This document shows positions 19,276 to 27,177 of a stretch of 29,494 bases of DNA, piece by piece. Source of the stretch: CAYMJK01 sp043101635 (GTDB lineage: Bacteria; Planctomycetota; Phycisphaerae; Phycisphaerales; UBA1924); contig JBICIE010000189.1 in assembly GCA_043101635.1 (NCBI GenBank), positions 1 through 29,494 of the forward strand, written 5' to 3'. The translations under genes and the position numbers were made by a program. Each line of letters starts with the position of its first letter. The first letter of the stretch is position 1. The notes beneath the pieces were generated by a model. It had not been told where the DNA came from. It saw only the letters and a list, made by a program, of their open reading frames with translations, and did not search any database.

Positions 19276-20528
19276 GCCCGAGCCCCCTGCCCGATCTCGA
19301 AGCTCTCGCGAAACCGCCCGAGCCACTCGCTGGCCAGGCGTCCCACCAGCGTCGGCTCCGGCCCCGCCCCCGCCGGCCCCAGCGCGCCCCACCCGAGGGC
19401 GTCCAGCGGCGCCGTGTCCCGCACGTACCGGGCCAGCGACGCGGCGTCCAGCGCAACGGCCCCCGGCGGCAGGCTCCCCAGCTCAACCGCCCCCGCCTGA
19501 ATCACCACGCACCCCGAGCCGCGCGTCAGCCCCTCCACCGCCAGCGGCGCCTTCGCCGCCGTGATCCGCGCCGGCTCGAGCTGCCCGAGCTGCAGCATCA
19601 GCTTGTCCAGATGCCGACGCCCGCTCGCCTGCGCCACGCGCACGCGCGCCCCGGGAATCAGCATACCCACCAGCATGTGATTCGCCACCGCTTCCGAAAT
19701 CACGCTCGCCGTCAGGCACAAAGCCCGCTCATCCAGATCTTCCGTCCGCCCCGTCGGCGGGAATCGCAGCACCACCCACAGCTTCGCCGGCGCCGGCGCC
19801 GACCGCTGGATCACCAGCAACTCCCCCGTCCGCGCCGACGGCCGCCACGCGATGTGCCGCAGGCTGTCGCCCGACTGATACTCCCGGATCCCGAAGAACT
19901 CCTCCCCCAGCCCCATGGCGTCCACCGACGCCGACCCCAGATCCGCCCGCGACCGCACCTGCTCCAGCACGCTCCGGCGCAGCGGCGCCACCGCCGGACG
20001 CACCACCACCGGCGCCGGCAGCGTGAACGTCACCGACTTCTTCACGATCCCGAACGGGAACGTCGTCCAGATGCGCACCTTCCCGAACTGCCCCACCCCC
20101 CGCTTGCGCGGCCAGACCGTCGTCGCGCACGCGACCTGCTGGCGCGGCCCCACGTGCGCCACATACGCGTGCGGCTCCCCGCCAAGCCACGACCGCGCTG
20201 TCCAGCGCCCCCCGCCCGCCGGCCGCTCCACCACGTGCAGCGCAAAGGCCGGCAGCAGCCGGTTGCGATTGTGCACCAGGTAACGCAGACGCATCGGCCG
20301 CCCCACCGCCCCGTCCGCCGTCGGCAGCCGCTCGATCTCGATGCCCATCAGCGCCGCCCCGCTGATCAGCCCCGACACCAGCAGCCCGCCGATCGCCAGC
20401 CCAAGCGCCCAGAACAGCAGGTTGTTCTGGCTGTTCAGCGCGCCGATCGCGATGAAGATCGTCACGCCGATGTAGATCATCCCCGCGTAGCGGAAGTGGT
20501 ACCGGCGCTGTGGCGAGCCGCGCGACAC
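19272..20528 (-). CDS. DUF58 domain-containing membrane protein
   Basis: 418 aa. I chose GTG at 20528 because GGAGG sits 4 bases upstream and it lies just after the preceding gene's stop; an ATG at 20549 would add 7 residues. Two membrane helices at about residues 12-55 (YAGMIYIGVTIFIAIGAL; FWALGLAIGGLLVSGLISGAAL) are followed by a beta-rich domain and the DUF58 core with REYQSGDSLRHIAWRPSART, the family's most conserved segment (about residues 215-235). DUF58 proteins have a degenerate VWA-like fold and are nearly always co-encoded with MoxR AAA+ ATPases and transglutaminases. Here the partner TgpA gene follows, but no MoxR gene is in the window. Confidence 0.9.
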   Translation of the reverse strand: MSRGSPQRRYHFRYAGMIYIGVTIFIAIGALNSQNNLLFWALGLAIGGLLVSGLISGAALMGIEIERLPTADGAVGRPMRLRYLVHNRNRLLPAFALHVVERPAGGGRWTARSWLGGEPHAYVAHVGPRQQVACATTVWPRKRGVGQFGKVRIWTTFPFGIVKKSVTFTLPAPVVVRPAVAPLRRSVLEQVRSRADLGSASVDAMGLGEEFFGIREYQSGDSLRHIAWRPSARTGELLVIQRSAPAPAKLWVVLRFPPTGRTEDLDERALCLTASVISEAVANHMLVGMLIPGARVRVAQASGRRHLDKLMLQLGQLEPARITAAKAPLAVEGLTRGSGCVVIQAGAVELGSLPPGAVALDAASLARYVRDTAPLDALGWGALGPAGAGPEPTLVGRLASEWLGRFRESFEIGQGARA

Positions 20529-20529
20529 G

Positions 20530-20958
20530 CTACCTCCGCGAGCCGTCATCGGGCTCCGCGGGCGCCGGCACATCCCGCTCCGGCAGAATCACCAGCAGCA
20601 GCGACTCGGCCCCCGGGAACACCACCGTGCCCCGCTGCCGCGCCGTCCCGAGCTGCGCCGTCACCTCGACCGTGTCGCGCGACACCGCCCGCGGCGTCTC
20701 GAAGCTGAACCAGCCCCCCTCGCCGCTGGTCGCCTCCGCCACGATCGCGTTGCTCCCGACCGTCGACTTCTCCCGCACCGTGATCTTCACGCCCTCCACG
20801 CCCGCGCGGTCGTCATAGGCGCCGTCGTTGGGCACGACCGTCACGACCCCGGCCGAGCCGGTGATCACCCGCCCCATCGTCTTCGATGCGCACCCGCACG
20901 CCAGTGTCATCGCCGCAGCGCACGCCGGCGCCAGCGCAAGCAACATCCGTGTCTTCAT
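20530..20958 (-). CDS. Small exported lipoprotein with transthyretin/CarboxypepD_reg-like domain
   Basis: 142 aa from ATG 20958, which overlaps the scpB stop (TGATG); a GTG one codon earlier is also possible. A signal peptide ends near TLACGCAS, giving a probable but not canonical lipobox. The rest is beta-rich. The segments VTVVPNDG, GVKITVREKS, AEATSGEGGWFSFETP and VEVTAQLG look like a single Ig-like/transthyretin-type beta sandwich, as in the carboxypeptidase regulatory-like family. The function is not recognised. Its place between scpB and DUF58 with coupled starts suggests it works with the DUF58/TgpA pair at the envelope. Confidence 0.65.
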   Translation of the reverse strand: MKTRMLLALAPACAAAMTLACGCASKTMGRVITGSAGVVTVVPNDGAYDDRAGVEGVKITVREKSTVGSNAIVAEATSGEGGWFSFETPRAVSRDTVEVTAQLGTARQRGTVVFPGAESLLLVILPERDVPAPAEPDDGSRR

Positions 20959-21560
20959 CACGCGCTCCGACCCTGCCCGACATCAGGCAGGTCCTTGAGG
21001 TTCGACAGTCCGAAGGTGTCCAGAAACGTCCGTGTCGTGCCGTACAGCATCGGCCGGCCAAGCTCCTCGGCCCGCCCCGTGATCGTCACCAGCCGGCGCT
21101 CCATCAGCGTCCGCAGCACCTCGCCGCAGCCCACCCCGCGGATCGCCTCCAGCTGCGCCCGCGTGATCGGCTGGCGGTACGCCACGATCGCCAGTGTCTC
21201 GATCGCCGCCCGGCTCAGCTTCGCCGCCATCCGGGCCCGGTGAAACCCCGCCAGGGCCGGCGCCAGTTCCGGCACGGTCATCGCCCGGTACCCGCCGGCG
21301 ACCTGCTCGATCCGGAAGGCCCGGCCCGCCCTGGCATAGTCGCTGTTGAGCCGCTCGACCGCCTCGGCCACCTGCTTGGGCCCGTTGTCGGCCTCGCCCA
21401 GCCACGGGGCCAGGGCCTCGGCCACCTTCGCCGGCGCCAGCGGCCGCTCGGTCGTCAGCAGGATCGCCTCCACCGCGGCATCGAAGCTCACCCCCTCCGG
21501 CGGCTGCGGGGCGTCGGTGGCAGGATCGGTCGCGGCGTCCGTGGCGGTGGTCGTATCCAT
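20958..21560 (-). CDS. scpB: SMC-Scp complex subunit ScpB
   Basis: 200 aa. I chose ATG 21560; the frame stays open upstream to 21641, but that would run into the start of the divergent transporter gene, and no strong Shine-Dalgarno is seen for either choice. ScpB is a dimeric winged-helix subunit of the SMC-ScpAB condensin, which organises and segregates the chromosome. Landmarks: EAILLTTERPLAPAKVAEAL near the N-terminus, GGYRAMTVPELAPAL, the conserved LSRAAIETLAIVAYRQPITRAQLEAIRGV, and GRPMLYGTTRTFLDTFGL. A Thr/Ala/Pro-rich N-terminal tail of about 22 residues is extra. No scpA or smc gene is in the window. It heads an operon with three envelope genes that have no obvious link to chromosome segregation. 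Confidence 0.9.
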   Translation of the reverse strand: MDTTTATDAATDPATDAPQPPEGVSFDAAVEAILLTTERPLAPAKVAEALAPWLGEADNGPKQVAEAVERLNSDYARAGRAFRIEQVAGGYRAMTVPELAPALAGFHRARMAAKLSRAAIETLAIVAYRQPITRAQLEAIRGVGCGEVLRTLMERRLVTITGRAEELGRPMLYGTTRTFLDTFGLSNLKDLPDVGQGRSA

Positions 21561-21639
21561 ACCGCCAACTGTACGGGCCGGGCCGCCCGCGGGGTTCGCC
21601 GCGAGCCCGGCGCAGCGCTCTGGCGGTACCCTCTCCCCC

Positions 21640-22503
21640 ATGCACGACCACCAGGTCCTGCCCTCCAGCCAGATCGCGCACCCCGGCCTGCCGCGCCTGT
21701 CGGAACTGACGCTTTACCGCCGGCGCGAGGGCGTCTTCCTGCTGCTGGCCGGTCTCTTCCTCGGCACGCTGGCGATGCTCAACATCCTCGGCATCACCCG
21801 CTTCATCAAGCTCTTCGAGATCGACTTCGACAAAGCGACGCCCGGCGCCACCGCCTTCGCCGTCGCCGTCGGCGTGCTGCCCTACCCGATCACATTCCTG
21901 TGCACCGACTTCATCAGCGAGCTGTACGGGCGCCGGCGGGCCACGCTCGTCGTCTGGATCGGCTTCATCCTGAACTTGTGGGTCGTCTTCATCCTCTGGG
22001 TCGGCGGCGCCCTCCCCGGCTTCGAGACCCTCGACCCCGCTACCGGCGCCCCGGCGCTGGACGCCGCCGGGCGCGTGCCCGTCTTCTACGAGGTGCGGGC
22101 CCTCGCCTTCGGCGCCGTCGCGGCAAGCATGATCGCCTACCTGACCGCGCAGTTCGTCGATGTCTATGTCTTCCATTTCTGGAAGAAGCTGACGCGCAAC
22201 CGCCACCTCTGGCTGCGCAACAACGGCTCCACGCTGGTCAGCCAGCTTGTAGACACCACCGCCGTGATCCTCATCACGCACTTCTACGCCAAAGCCCTGC
22301 CGGTCGATGCCGACCGCGACATCTGGCCGCAACTGCTGGTGTTCATCGCCACCGGCTACGTCTTCAAAGCCGCGGCAGCGCTCGTCGACACCATCCCCTT
22401 CTACCTCGGCGCCGGCGCCCTGGCCCGCTACCTCCGCCTGCCCCTCCCCCACCACGCCCCCCACCCCCCCGCCGCCGCGGCAGTCGAAGCCGGGGTTGGG
22501 TAG
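21640..22503 (+). CDS. Queuosine precursor transporter (YhhQ/VUT family)
   Basis: 287 aa from ATG 21640; no strong ribosome site is visible, so the start is moderately sure. Five or six membrane helices are seen, with the family signature PYPITFLCTDFISELYGRRRA at about residues 80-101 and later SMIAYLTAQFVDVYVFHFWKK, NNGSTLVSQLVDT and VFKAAAALVDTIPFY. These match YhhQ, an inner-membrane importer of queuosine precursors (preQ0/preQ1) for tRNA modification. A loop of about 25 residues near 127-152 (LPGFETLDPATGAPALDAAG) is longer than in enteric YhhQ. The gene stands alone between divergent scpB and the convergent FG-GAP gene. No other queuosine genes are in the window. Confidence 0.9.
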   Translation: MHDHQVLPSSQIAHPGLPRLSELTLYRRREGVFLLLAGLFLGTLAMLNILGITRFIKLFEIDFDKATPGATAFAVAVGVLPYPITFLCTDFISELYGRRRATLVVWIGFILNLWVVFILWVGGALPGFETLDPATGAPALDAAGRVPVFYEVRALAFGAVAASMIAYLTAQFVDVYVFHFWKKLTRNRHLWLRNNGSTLVSQLVDTTAVILITHFYAKALPVDADRDIWPQLLVFIATGYVFKAAAALVDTIPFYLGAGALARYLRLPLPHHAPHPPAAAAVEAGVG

Positions 22504-22513
22504 ATTGCGCCTC

Positions 22514-24910
22514 TTACGGGCATCCGGCCGCAAAGGCGTCCTGGAAGCAGAGAAAGTCTGATGGTTCGAGGCTTCCAGACCCATCGCAGTCCGCCCTGAG
22601 ATCGCCCGCGGCGTAGAGGTTCTGGAAGCACAGGAAGTCGAAGAACGTAAGAGCGCCATCGTGGTCGCAGTCGGGCCGACACGCGATAAGACGATGATTC
22701 AGGAGTATCGAGACATCGGACGGTCCCCCGCGCTGTGCATGGTTCGCGACGACAAGGTCTTGATCACCATCTGCATCCAGATCGGCGACCGCCACCGAAA
22801 ACGGTTCGGCGCCTGTGGCGAACCTCTGCTGGGGACGAAAGCTTCCGGCGCCATCACCGAGAAGGATCGAGACATCCCACCCGCCGCCGAAGACACCGGC
22901 ATTTGCCACGACGAGGTCAGTTCGTTCGTCGCCATCGAGATCCGCGACGGAGATCGCGAGAGGCTGGCCGCCGGCGTCGACCAACTGGTGATCCTGAAAG
23001 GTTCCGTCCCCATTGCCGAGCAGGATCGAGACATCAGGCGTCGCCGAGGTCGCCACGGCAAGGTCAAGGGCGCCGTCCTCGTTGAAGTCTGCTGAGGTAG
23101 CAGTTCGAGGCTGCTGACCGACTGCGAATGGCGCCGCTTCCTGGAACGTGCCGTCGCCGTTGCCAAGGAGGATCAGCACCCGATCGAACTCAGTGTCCGG
23201 CACAACAAGATCCTGAGCGCCATCAGCATCTAGATCTGCGATCCATACGGAGGAGAGCGTTCGGGCGCCCGGGTACAGAGATTGCCGATCGGGGAAGGTC
23301 CCGTCGCCGCGACCCAGGAGGACTGACACCGCGAACCACTTGTTTGCCAGAGCCAAGTCGCTGGCGCCGTCTCCGTTGAGATCGGCGATGGCAAGTCCGA
23401 GCGGCGCTTCGCCCGCGCCGAACGTCTGCTGCTCCTGGAATGTGCCGTCGCCCCGCCCGAGGAGTATCGACAGCTCGTCTGCGAGGTAGTTCGTCACGGC
23501 GAGGTCGTCAGCCCCGTCTCCGTTGAGGTCCGCGTTCGCGATGGTGGCGGGGTAAGCGCCGGCGCCGTATCGCTGCTGAGGTCGGAAGCTGCCATCGCCT
23601 GCGCCAAGAAGAACCGAAACATCATCATCCTCGGAGTTGGCGACCGCAAGATCCAAGACGCCGTCGGCATTGAAGTCGGAGACAACGACGGAGCGCGGCC
23701 GCTCGCCGGCAATCAGCTTCTGCTGGCTCTGAAAGTCGCCTCCGCCACGACCCCGCAGGATCGACACTCCGTCACCCCGGAAGCTCGCGACCAGCATGTC
23801 CGGCGCGCCATCGGCATCCAAGTCGGCGATGGCGACCGGTAGTGGTTCATTGCAGGGATGGAAGCGGCGCTGTGGCTGGAACGTACCATCGCCGTTGCCC
23901 AGGAGCAGCGACACGTCGGCGCTGTTGAAGTTGGTCACGGCGAGGTCAATTTCACCATCAAGGTCAGCATCAGCAGCAGTGATGAAAACCGGCCGGGCGC
24001 CGGCCGGGATGCGCTGGTCCGGCGTGAACGTCCCGTCCCCGTTGCCGAGTCGGAGCGAGACGTCATCGCTGTCCTGGTTGGCGAGCCCAACGTCCGCATG
24101 ACCATCGCGGTTGAAGTCCGCCACCGCAATCGACCGCGGGGCGCCGCCGGCCGCGAGGCGAGTCTGCGGCTCGAAGGTCCCGTCGCCTCTTCCCAGCAGG
24201 ATCGAAGCGTCGTCGCTGCCTCGATTCGCCACCACCAGGTCTGTAGCGCCATCTTCGTTGAAGTCGGCGAAGGCGACCCAGCGCGGGCCGGCGCCTGCAG
24301 CGAATCGCTGCTCGGGTCCGAACACGCCATCGCCGAGCCCCAAGAGCACGGAGACGTCGTCGCTTCGCTCGTTCGCCGTCACAAGGTCGGGGACGCGATC
24401 CTGATTGAAGTCAGCAACGGCTACGACGAAGGGCGAACCACCCGCGGGGTACTTGACTTGGTCCCGGAAGGCGCCGTCGCCGTTACCGAACCGGACTGAG
24501 ATCTCGTCGCTGATCTCGTTGGCAGCGACGAGATCAAGCAGGGTATCGCCATTGAGGTCGGCAAAGACGACCGATCGCGGCTGGTCTGCCGCCTCAAGCC
24601 GGTACTCGGGATGGAACAGGCCATCTGTGGCGCCAATCAGGATGGAGATGTCATCGCTGATGGAGTTGGCAACCGCCATGTCCAGACGTCCGTCCCGATT
24701 GATATCGCCGAGCGCAATGAAGACTGGGTACTGGCCGGTTGCGAACTTACGACCGGAGAATAGATCGCCGTCCGGCTGCGCTCTGGCAGGGCCGCCGAGG
24801 CCCATTGCGAGCCCACTTGCGAGAAGTCCGACAGTTCGTCGTGACACAGCGAGGCTGGCGGTTTGATCGGAGCCGGCGGTTCCAGACCTCTTGGAGAATC
24901 GTGCGGTCAT
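22514..24910 (-). CDS. Tat-exported FG-GAP/VCBS repeat protein with dockerin-like C-terminus
   Basis: 798 aa. GGGAGG 6 bases upstream and a twin-arginine signal (SRRTVGLLASGLAMGLG, residues 23-40, ending ARA) fix ATG 24910. Residues about 56-748 are 14 consecutive repeats of about 49 residues, each with a pattern like VAVADFNxDGxxDLVVANxxSDDVSVLLGxGDGTF. The Asp-rich loops are typical calcium sites. Fourteen units fit two seven-bladed propellers. The tail (about 749-798) has two EF-hand-like loops, DCDHDGALTFFDFLCFQ and DCDGSGSLEPSDFLCFQ, each with Cys residues. The repeats are diverged in DNA sequence, so there is little risk of recent tandem expansion. Probable role: extracellular binding or adhesion; the ligand is unknown. 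The frame is open for another 400 codons upstream (see the intergenic entry). Confidence 0.85.
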   Translation of the reverse strand: MTARFSKRSGTAGSDQTASLAVSRRTVGLLASGLAMGLGGPARAQPDGDLFSGRKFATGQYPVFIALGDINRDGRLDMAVANSISDDISILIGATDGLFHPEYRLEAADQPRSVVFADLNGDTLLDLVAANEISDEISVRFGNGDGAFRDQVKYPAGGSPFVVAVADFNQDRVPDLVTANERSDDVSVLLGLGDGVFGPEQRFAAGAGPRWVAFADFNEDGATDLVVANRGSDDASILLGRGDGTFEPQTRLAAGGAPRSIAVADFNRDGHADVGLANQDSDDVSLRLGNGDGTFTPDQRIPAGARPVFITAADADLDGEIDLAVTNFNSADVSLLLGNGDGTFQPQRRFHPCNEPLPVAIADLDADGAPDMLVASFRGDGVSILRGRGGGDFQSQQKLIAGERPRSVVVSDFNADGVLDLAVANSEDDDVSVLLGAGDGSFRPQQRYGAGAYPATIANADLNGDGADDLAVTNYLADELSILLGRGDGTFQEQQTFGAGEAPLGLAIADLNGDGASDLALANKWFAVSVLLGRGDGTFPDRQSLYPGARTLSSVWIADLDADGAQDLVVPDTEFDRVLILLGNGDGTFQEAAPFAVGQQPRTATSADFNEDGALDLAVATSATPDVSILLGNGDGTFQDHQLVDAGGQPLAISVADLDGDERTDLVVANAGVFGGGWDVSILLGDGAGSFRPQQRFATGAEPFSVAVADLDADGDQDLVVANHAQRGGPSDVSILLNHRLIACRPDCDHDGALTFFDFLCFQNLYAAGDLRADCDGSGSLEPSDFLCFQDAFAAGCP

Positions 24911-25140
24911 TGTGGCCTCCCCTGACCCACCAGGAGAATGTACCGGTGACCTTAGAGGCGGTTGCATCTGATCCTGCGAGCATCGCTGGCGCTGCGTGCG
25001 CATTTGCGGCTGGGGCGACGGGTGGGGCCAGGATCTCGGGTGGTGTTGAGCATGGGGTTCGGGGGCGCGCAGGGACAACGGCGCCGGGGTGGCGGCGGGG
25101 GTGGAGGGTGGAATGTCGGCGGAGGGACGGGTGGTCGCGC

Positions 25141-25163
25141 GGGGGGGAGCGCGGGGGCGAGGG
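25141..25163 (+). other. G-quadruplex-type motif
   Basis: Runs of 7, 5 and 3 G separated by AGCGC and CGA; the first run can split into two tracts of three. This fits the G3+N1-7 rule with four tracts. It lies about 230 bases upstream of the FG-GAP gene, on the strand opposite to its coding strand. In DNA this G-rich the motif may be incidental. Confidence 0.4.
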
Positions 25164-25510
25164 CGCCCTGGTTGCAGGCTACGGCGCGCAGCGGGGGCTG
25201 GGCGCGGTTCGCTGGGGCGTGTTGATGCGGGCTGGCGTGTGGCTCCTGGCGACTGACCCTTGGGGCCGGTCGAGGCGGGCGGCGGGTCGATGAAGATCGG
25301 GGCTGGCGCAGTGGTTTGCGGCGCGGCGGGGCGCGGGGGTGTTGGACGAGCGCAGCCCGCGGAAGGGGCCGCGTTCACTTGGTCGGCGCGGACGGGCGCG
25401 TGTGAAGCAGGGGGCGCCGACCACGCAGAGTCGTGGTCGGTGGTACGGCGGTCGCGCAGGAGGAGGGCGGCGCGGGCGAGGCGGCGGAGGCAGGTGACGA
25501 GGGCGGGGAG

Positions 25511-25574
25511 GCGCGGGAGGCGGACTCCCGGGATGCGCGGGAGGCGCAGGCGCGGGAGGGAGATGCGCGGGATG
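25511..25574 (+). repeat. Imperfect short direct repeats
   Basis: Four copies of GCGCGGGAGG or GCGCGGGATG begin at 25511, 25535, 25550 and 25565 (spacings 24, 15, 15). On the minus strand they encode PRIPRISLPRLRLPRIP-like runs if read in the open frame. The spacing is too short and uneven for a CRISPR. Confidence 0.6.
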
Positions 25575-25860
25575 CGGGGGAACTGGAGCTGCAGGCGCCG
25601 GGGCGCGGGGTTGTGGTCGTGCGCTGCGGTGTTGACTTGATGCAGGATGGCGATGGCCGCGCAGACGACGGCTTCCTGGTGGCGGAGCTGGGTGGCGCCG
25701 GTGGTGGCGCGCATGGCGGCCTGGTGGGCGCGGAGGGTGTGGTAGAGAGTGATGACGTCGGGGTTGGATGCGCGGCTGTGGCGAGGGCGCGCATTGGACA
25801 TCGGATGCGCGCTGTGCAACGAGGCTTGTAGAGGGAGTAGGAGTGGAAGCCCGGCGCCGA

Positions 25861-25907
25861 CCCGACTTCGTCGGGCCACCTCTCCCCGCTGCGCGGGGCG
25901 AGGGTGG
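25861..25907. repeat. Paired-hairpin intergenic repeat
   Basis: CCCGAC/GTCGGG (25861-25866 and 25870-25875, loop TTC) is followed at once by a longer stem: CCACCT plus CCCCGC (25884-25889), loop TGC, GCGGGG (25893-25898), then AGGGTGG with one bulged base. The translation of the minus strand here (PAQRGEVARRSRVGAG) resembles peptides I have often seen annotated spuriously from bacterial palindromic repeats, which supports a dispersed repeat. Confidence 0.55.
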
Positions 25908-26210
25908 GAAGCGCGGGCGCTGGAAGTTCTTTTCGGGGGGGTGTGGTTCGGGGCGGAATCGTGCTCGGGGTGCGCGCGCAGGCTGGTACGGTCGGGACGG
26001 TTGGCGAGGCGCGGATCGAGGCGCGCGGCAGACGTCGGCGTACCCGATGCGGCCCTGCTGCGCGTGGGGCAGAGGTTCTTGCAGGCGGGATGGACGGGCG
26101 CTTGCGGCATGGGTTTTGGGTGGTCCCTCTACCTATGGGCGGTGGGACGCGGGTGCGCGCGCGGGTGTGGCAGTTCGCGGCGTTCGGCGTCGGAGGAGGA
26201 GGGGCAGCAG

Positions 26211-26236
26211 GCCCCCCACGGAGTGGGGGGTACCCA
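26211..26236 (-). repeat. Second copy of the fumC palindromic element
   Basis: CCCCCCAC (26212-26219), loop GGA, GTGGGGGG (26223-26230), then TACCCA. Read on the minus strand it equals the fumC element at 9803-9829 except for one C less in the C-run. It lies 62 bases upstream of the kynA start. Confidence 0.85.
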
Positions 26237-26241
26237 GGAGT

Positions 26242-26286
26242 GTCGGCACGGGCGCCGACCTACCCGAGGCGGGGCGACGGCGCCCC
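26242..26286. repeat. Two hairpins directly upstream of kynA
   Basis: GTCGGC (26242-26247) pairs with GCCGAC (26254-26259) across 6 bases; GGGGCG (26271-26276) pairs with CGCCCC (26281-26286) across 4 bases. The second ends 11 bases before the kynA ATG, where a ribosome site would be expected, so if transcribed it could hinder initiation. Confidence 0.5.
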
Positions 26287-26297
26287 TACCTTCCCCC

Positions 26298-27167
26298 ATG
26301 ACCCACGACCGTTCCCTCGAAGACGTCTCGACCGATCTTGCCGGGCGGATGACCTACGCCGGGTACCTGCGCCTGGACAAGATCCTCAGCGCCCAGCAGC
26401 CGCTGTCGGAGCCACCGCACCACGACGAGATGCTGTTCATCATCCAGCACCAGACCACCGAGCTGTGGTTCAAGCTCATCATCCACGAGCTGCGCGGCGC
26501 CCTGCGCTTCATCGGCGCCGGGGACATGGAGCCCTCGTTCAAGGTGCTGGCGCGGATCAAGCACATCCTCAGCCAGCTCGTGGACCAGTGGAGCGTGCTG
26601 GCGACGCTGACGCCGACCGAGTACGCCCAGTTCCGCCACGTGCTGGGGCGGGCCAGCGGGTTCCAGAGCCCGCAGTACCGCATGGTCGAGTTCATGCTCG
26701 GCAACAAGGACCGGCGCATGCTGGAGATGCACAAGCACGACGCCGCGGCCTACGCCGAGCTGAAGGAGGCCCTAGAGGCGCCGAGCGTCTACGACGCCTT
26801 TCTGCAACACCTGGCCCGGCGCGGGCTGCCGGTGCCGCGGGAGGTGGTCGAGCGGGATGTCTCCGAGGCGCACAGGCCGCACCCGGGTGTCGTCGAGGTC
26901 TTCCGCATGGTCTACGAAGACCCGAAGCGCTACTGGGACGCCTACGAGATGGCCGAGAAGCTGGTCGATCTGGATGAGCAGTTCGGGCAGTGGCGCTTCC
27001 GGCACCTGCGCCTGGTGCACCGCGTCATCGGCATGAAGACGGGCACCGGCGGCAGCGCCGGCGTGCCCTTCCTGCGCGAGGCCATCGATCGGCTGTTCTT
27101 CCCGGAACTGTGGGATGTGCGCACGGAGATCAAGGACGTACCGTCTGCGACCAATCCAGTGCCATGA
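26298..27167 (+). CDS. kynA: Tryptophan 2,3-dioxygenase
   Basis: 289 aa. A heme enzyme that opens the indole ring of L-tryptophan to give N-formylkynurenine, the first step of the kynurenine pathway. Landmarks: TYAGYLRLDKILSAQ, the active-site segment HHDEMLFIIQHQTTELWFKL (His42 corresponds to the substrate-contacting His of the Xanthomonas enzyme), FKVLARIKHI, GFQSPQYRMVEFMLGNK, and the heme-ligand region RHLRLVHRVIGMKTGTGGSAG (His241). Length fits the family. ATG 26298 is chosen because homology starts there, although no Shine-Dalgarno is seen (CTTCCCCC precedes it) and the frame is open far upstream. No kynurenine formamidase or kynureninase gene is in the window. Confidence 0.95.
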   Translation: MTHDRSLEDVSTDLAGRMTYAGYLRLDKILSAQQPLSEPPHHDEMLFIIQHQTTELWFKLIIHELRGALRFIGAGDMEPSFKVLARIKHILSQLVDQWSVLATLTPTEYAQFRHVLGRASGFQSPQYRMVEFMLGNKDRRMLEMHKHDAAAYAELKEALEAPSVYDAFLQHLARRGLPVPREVVERDVSEAHRPHPGVVEVFRMVYEDPKRYWDAYEMAEKLVDLDEQFGQWRFRHLRLVHRVIGMKTGTGGSAGVPFLREAIDRLFFPELWDVRTEIKDVPSATNPVP

Positions 27168-27177
27168 GGCTCGCCGA

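Larger units (their letters stand above)
24911..26297. other. G-skewed intergenic region with repeats and hairpins
   Basis: About 1.39 kb between divergent genes, with the plus strand strongly G-rich from about 25000 on. No confident gene is present. The minus strand is open without a stop from 26110 into the FG-GAP gene; within it, ATG 25801 begins a stretch that looks protein-like for about 70 codons (NPDVITLYHTLRAHQAAM; LRHQEAVVCAAIAILHQV) with high third-position GC. It then turns into Pro/Arg-rich low complexity and has no stop of its own, so I do not call it. Other contents: a G-quadruplex-type motif (25141-25163), imperfect tandem repeats (25511-25574), paired hairpins (25861-25907), a copy of the fumC palindromic element (26211-26236) and two hairpins just before kynA. 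Confidence 0.7.

Noticed and set aside
25511..25574. Possible CRISPR array
   Set aside because: The repeats are only 10 bases with irregular spacings of 24 and 15 bases, and no cas genes are present.
25433..25831. Plus-strand open frame rich in Gly, Ala and Glu
   Set aside because: Its codons lack the very high third-position GC of real genes here, and the composition follows from G-rich repeats.
22514..26110. A single 1198-residue protein including the upstream open frame
   Set aside because: A Tat signal peptide with a strong Shine-Dalgarno at 24910 marks a start inside it, and most of the upstream translation is Pro/Arg-rich low complexity.
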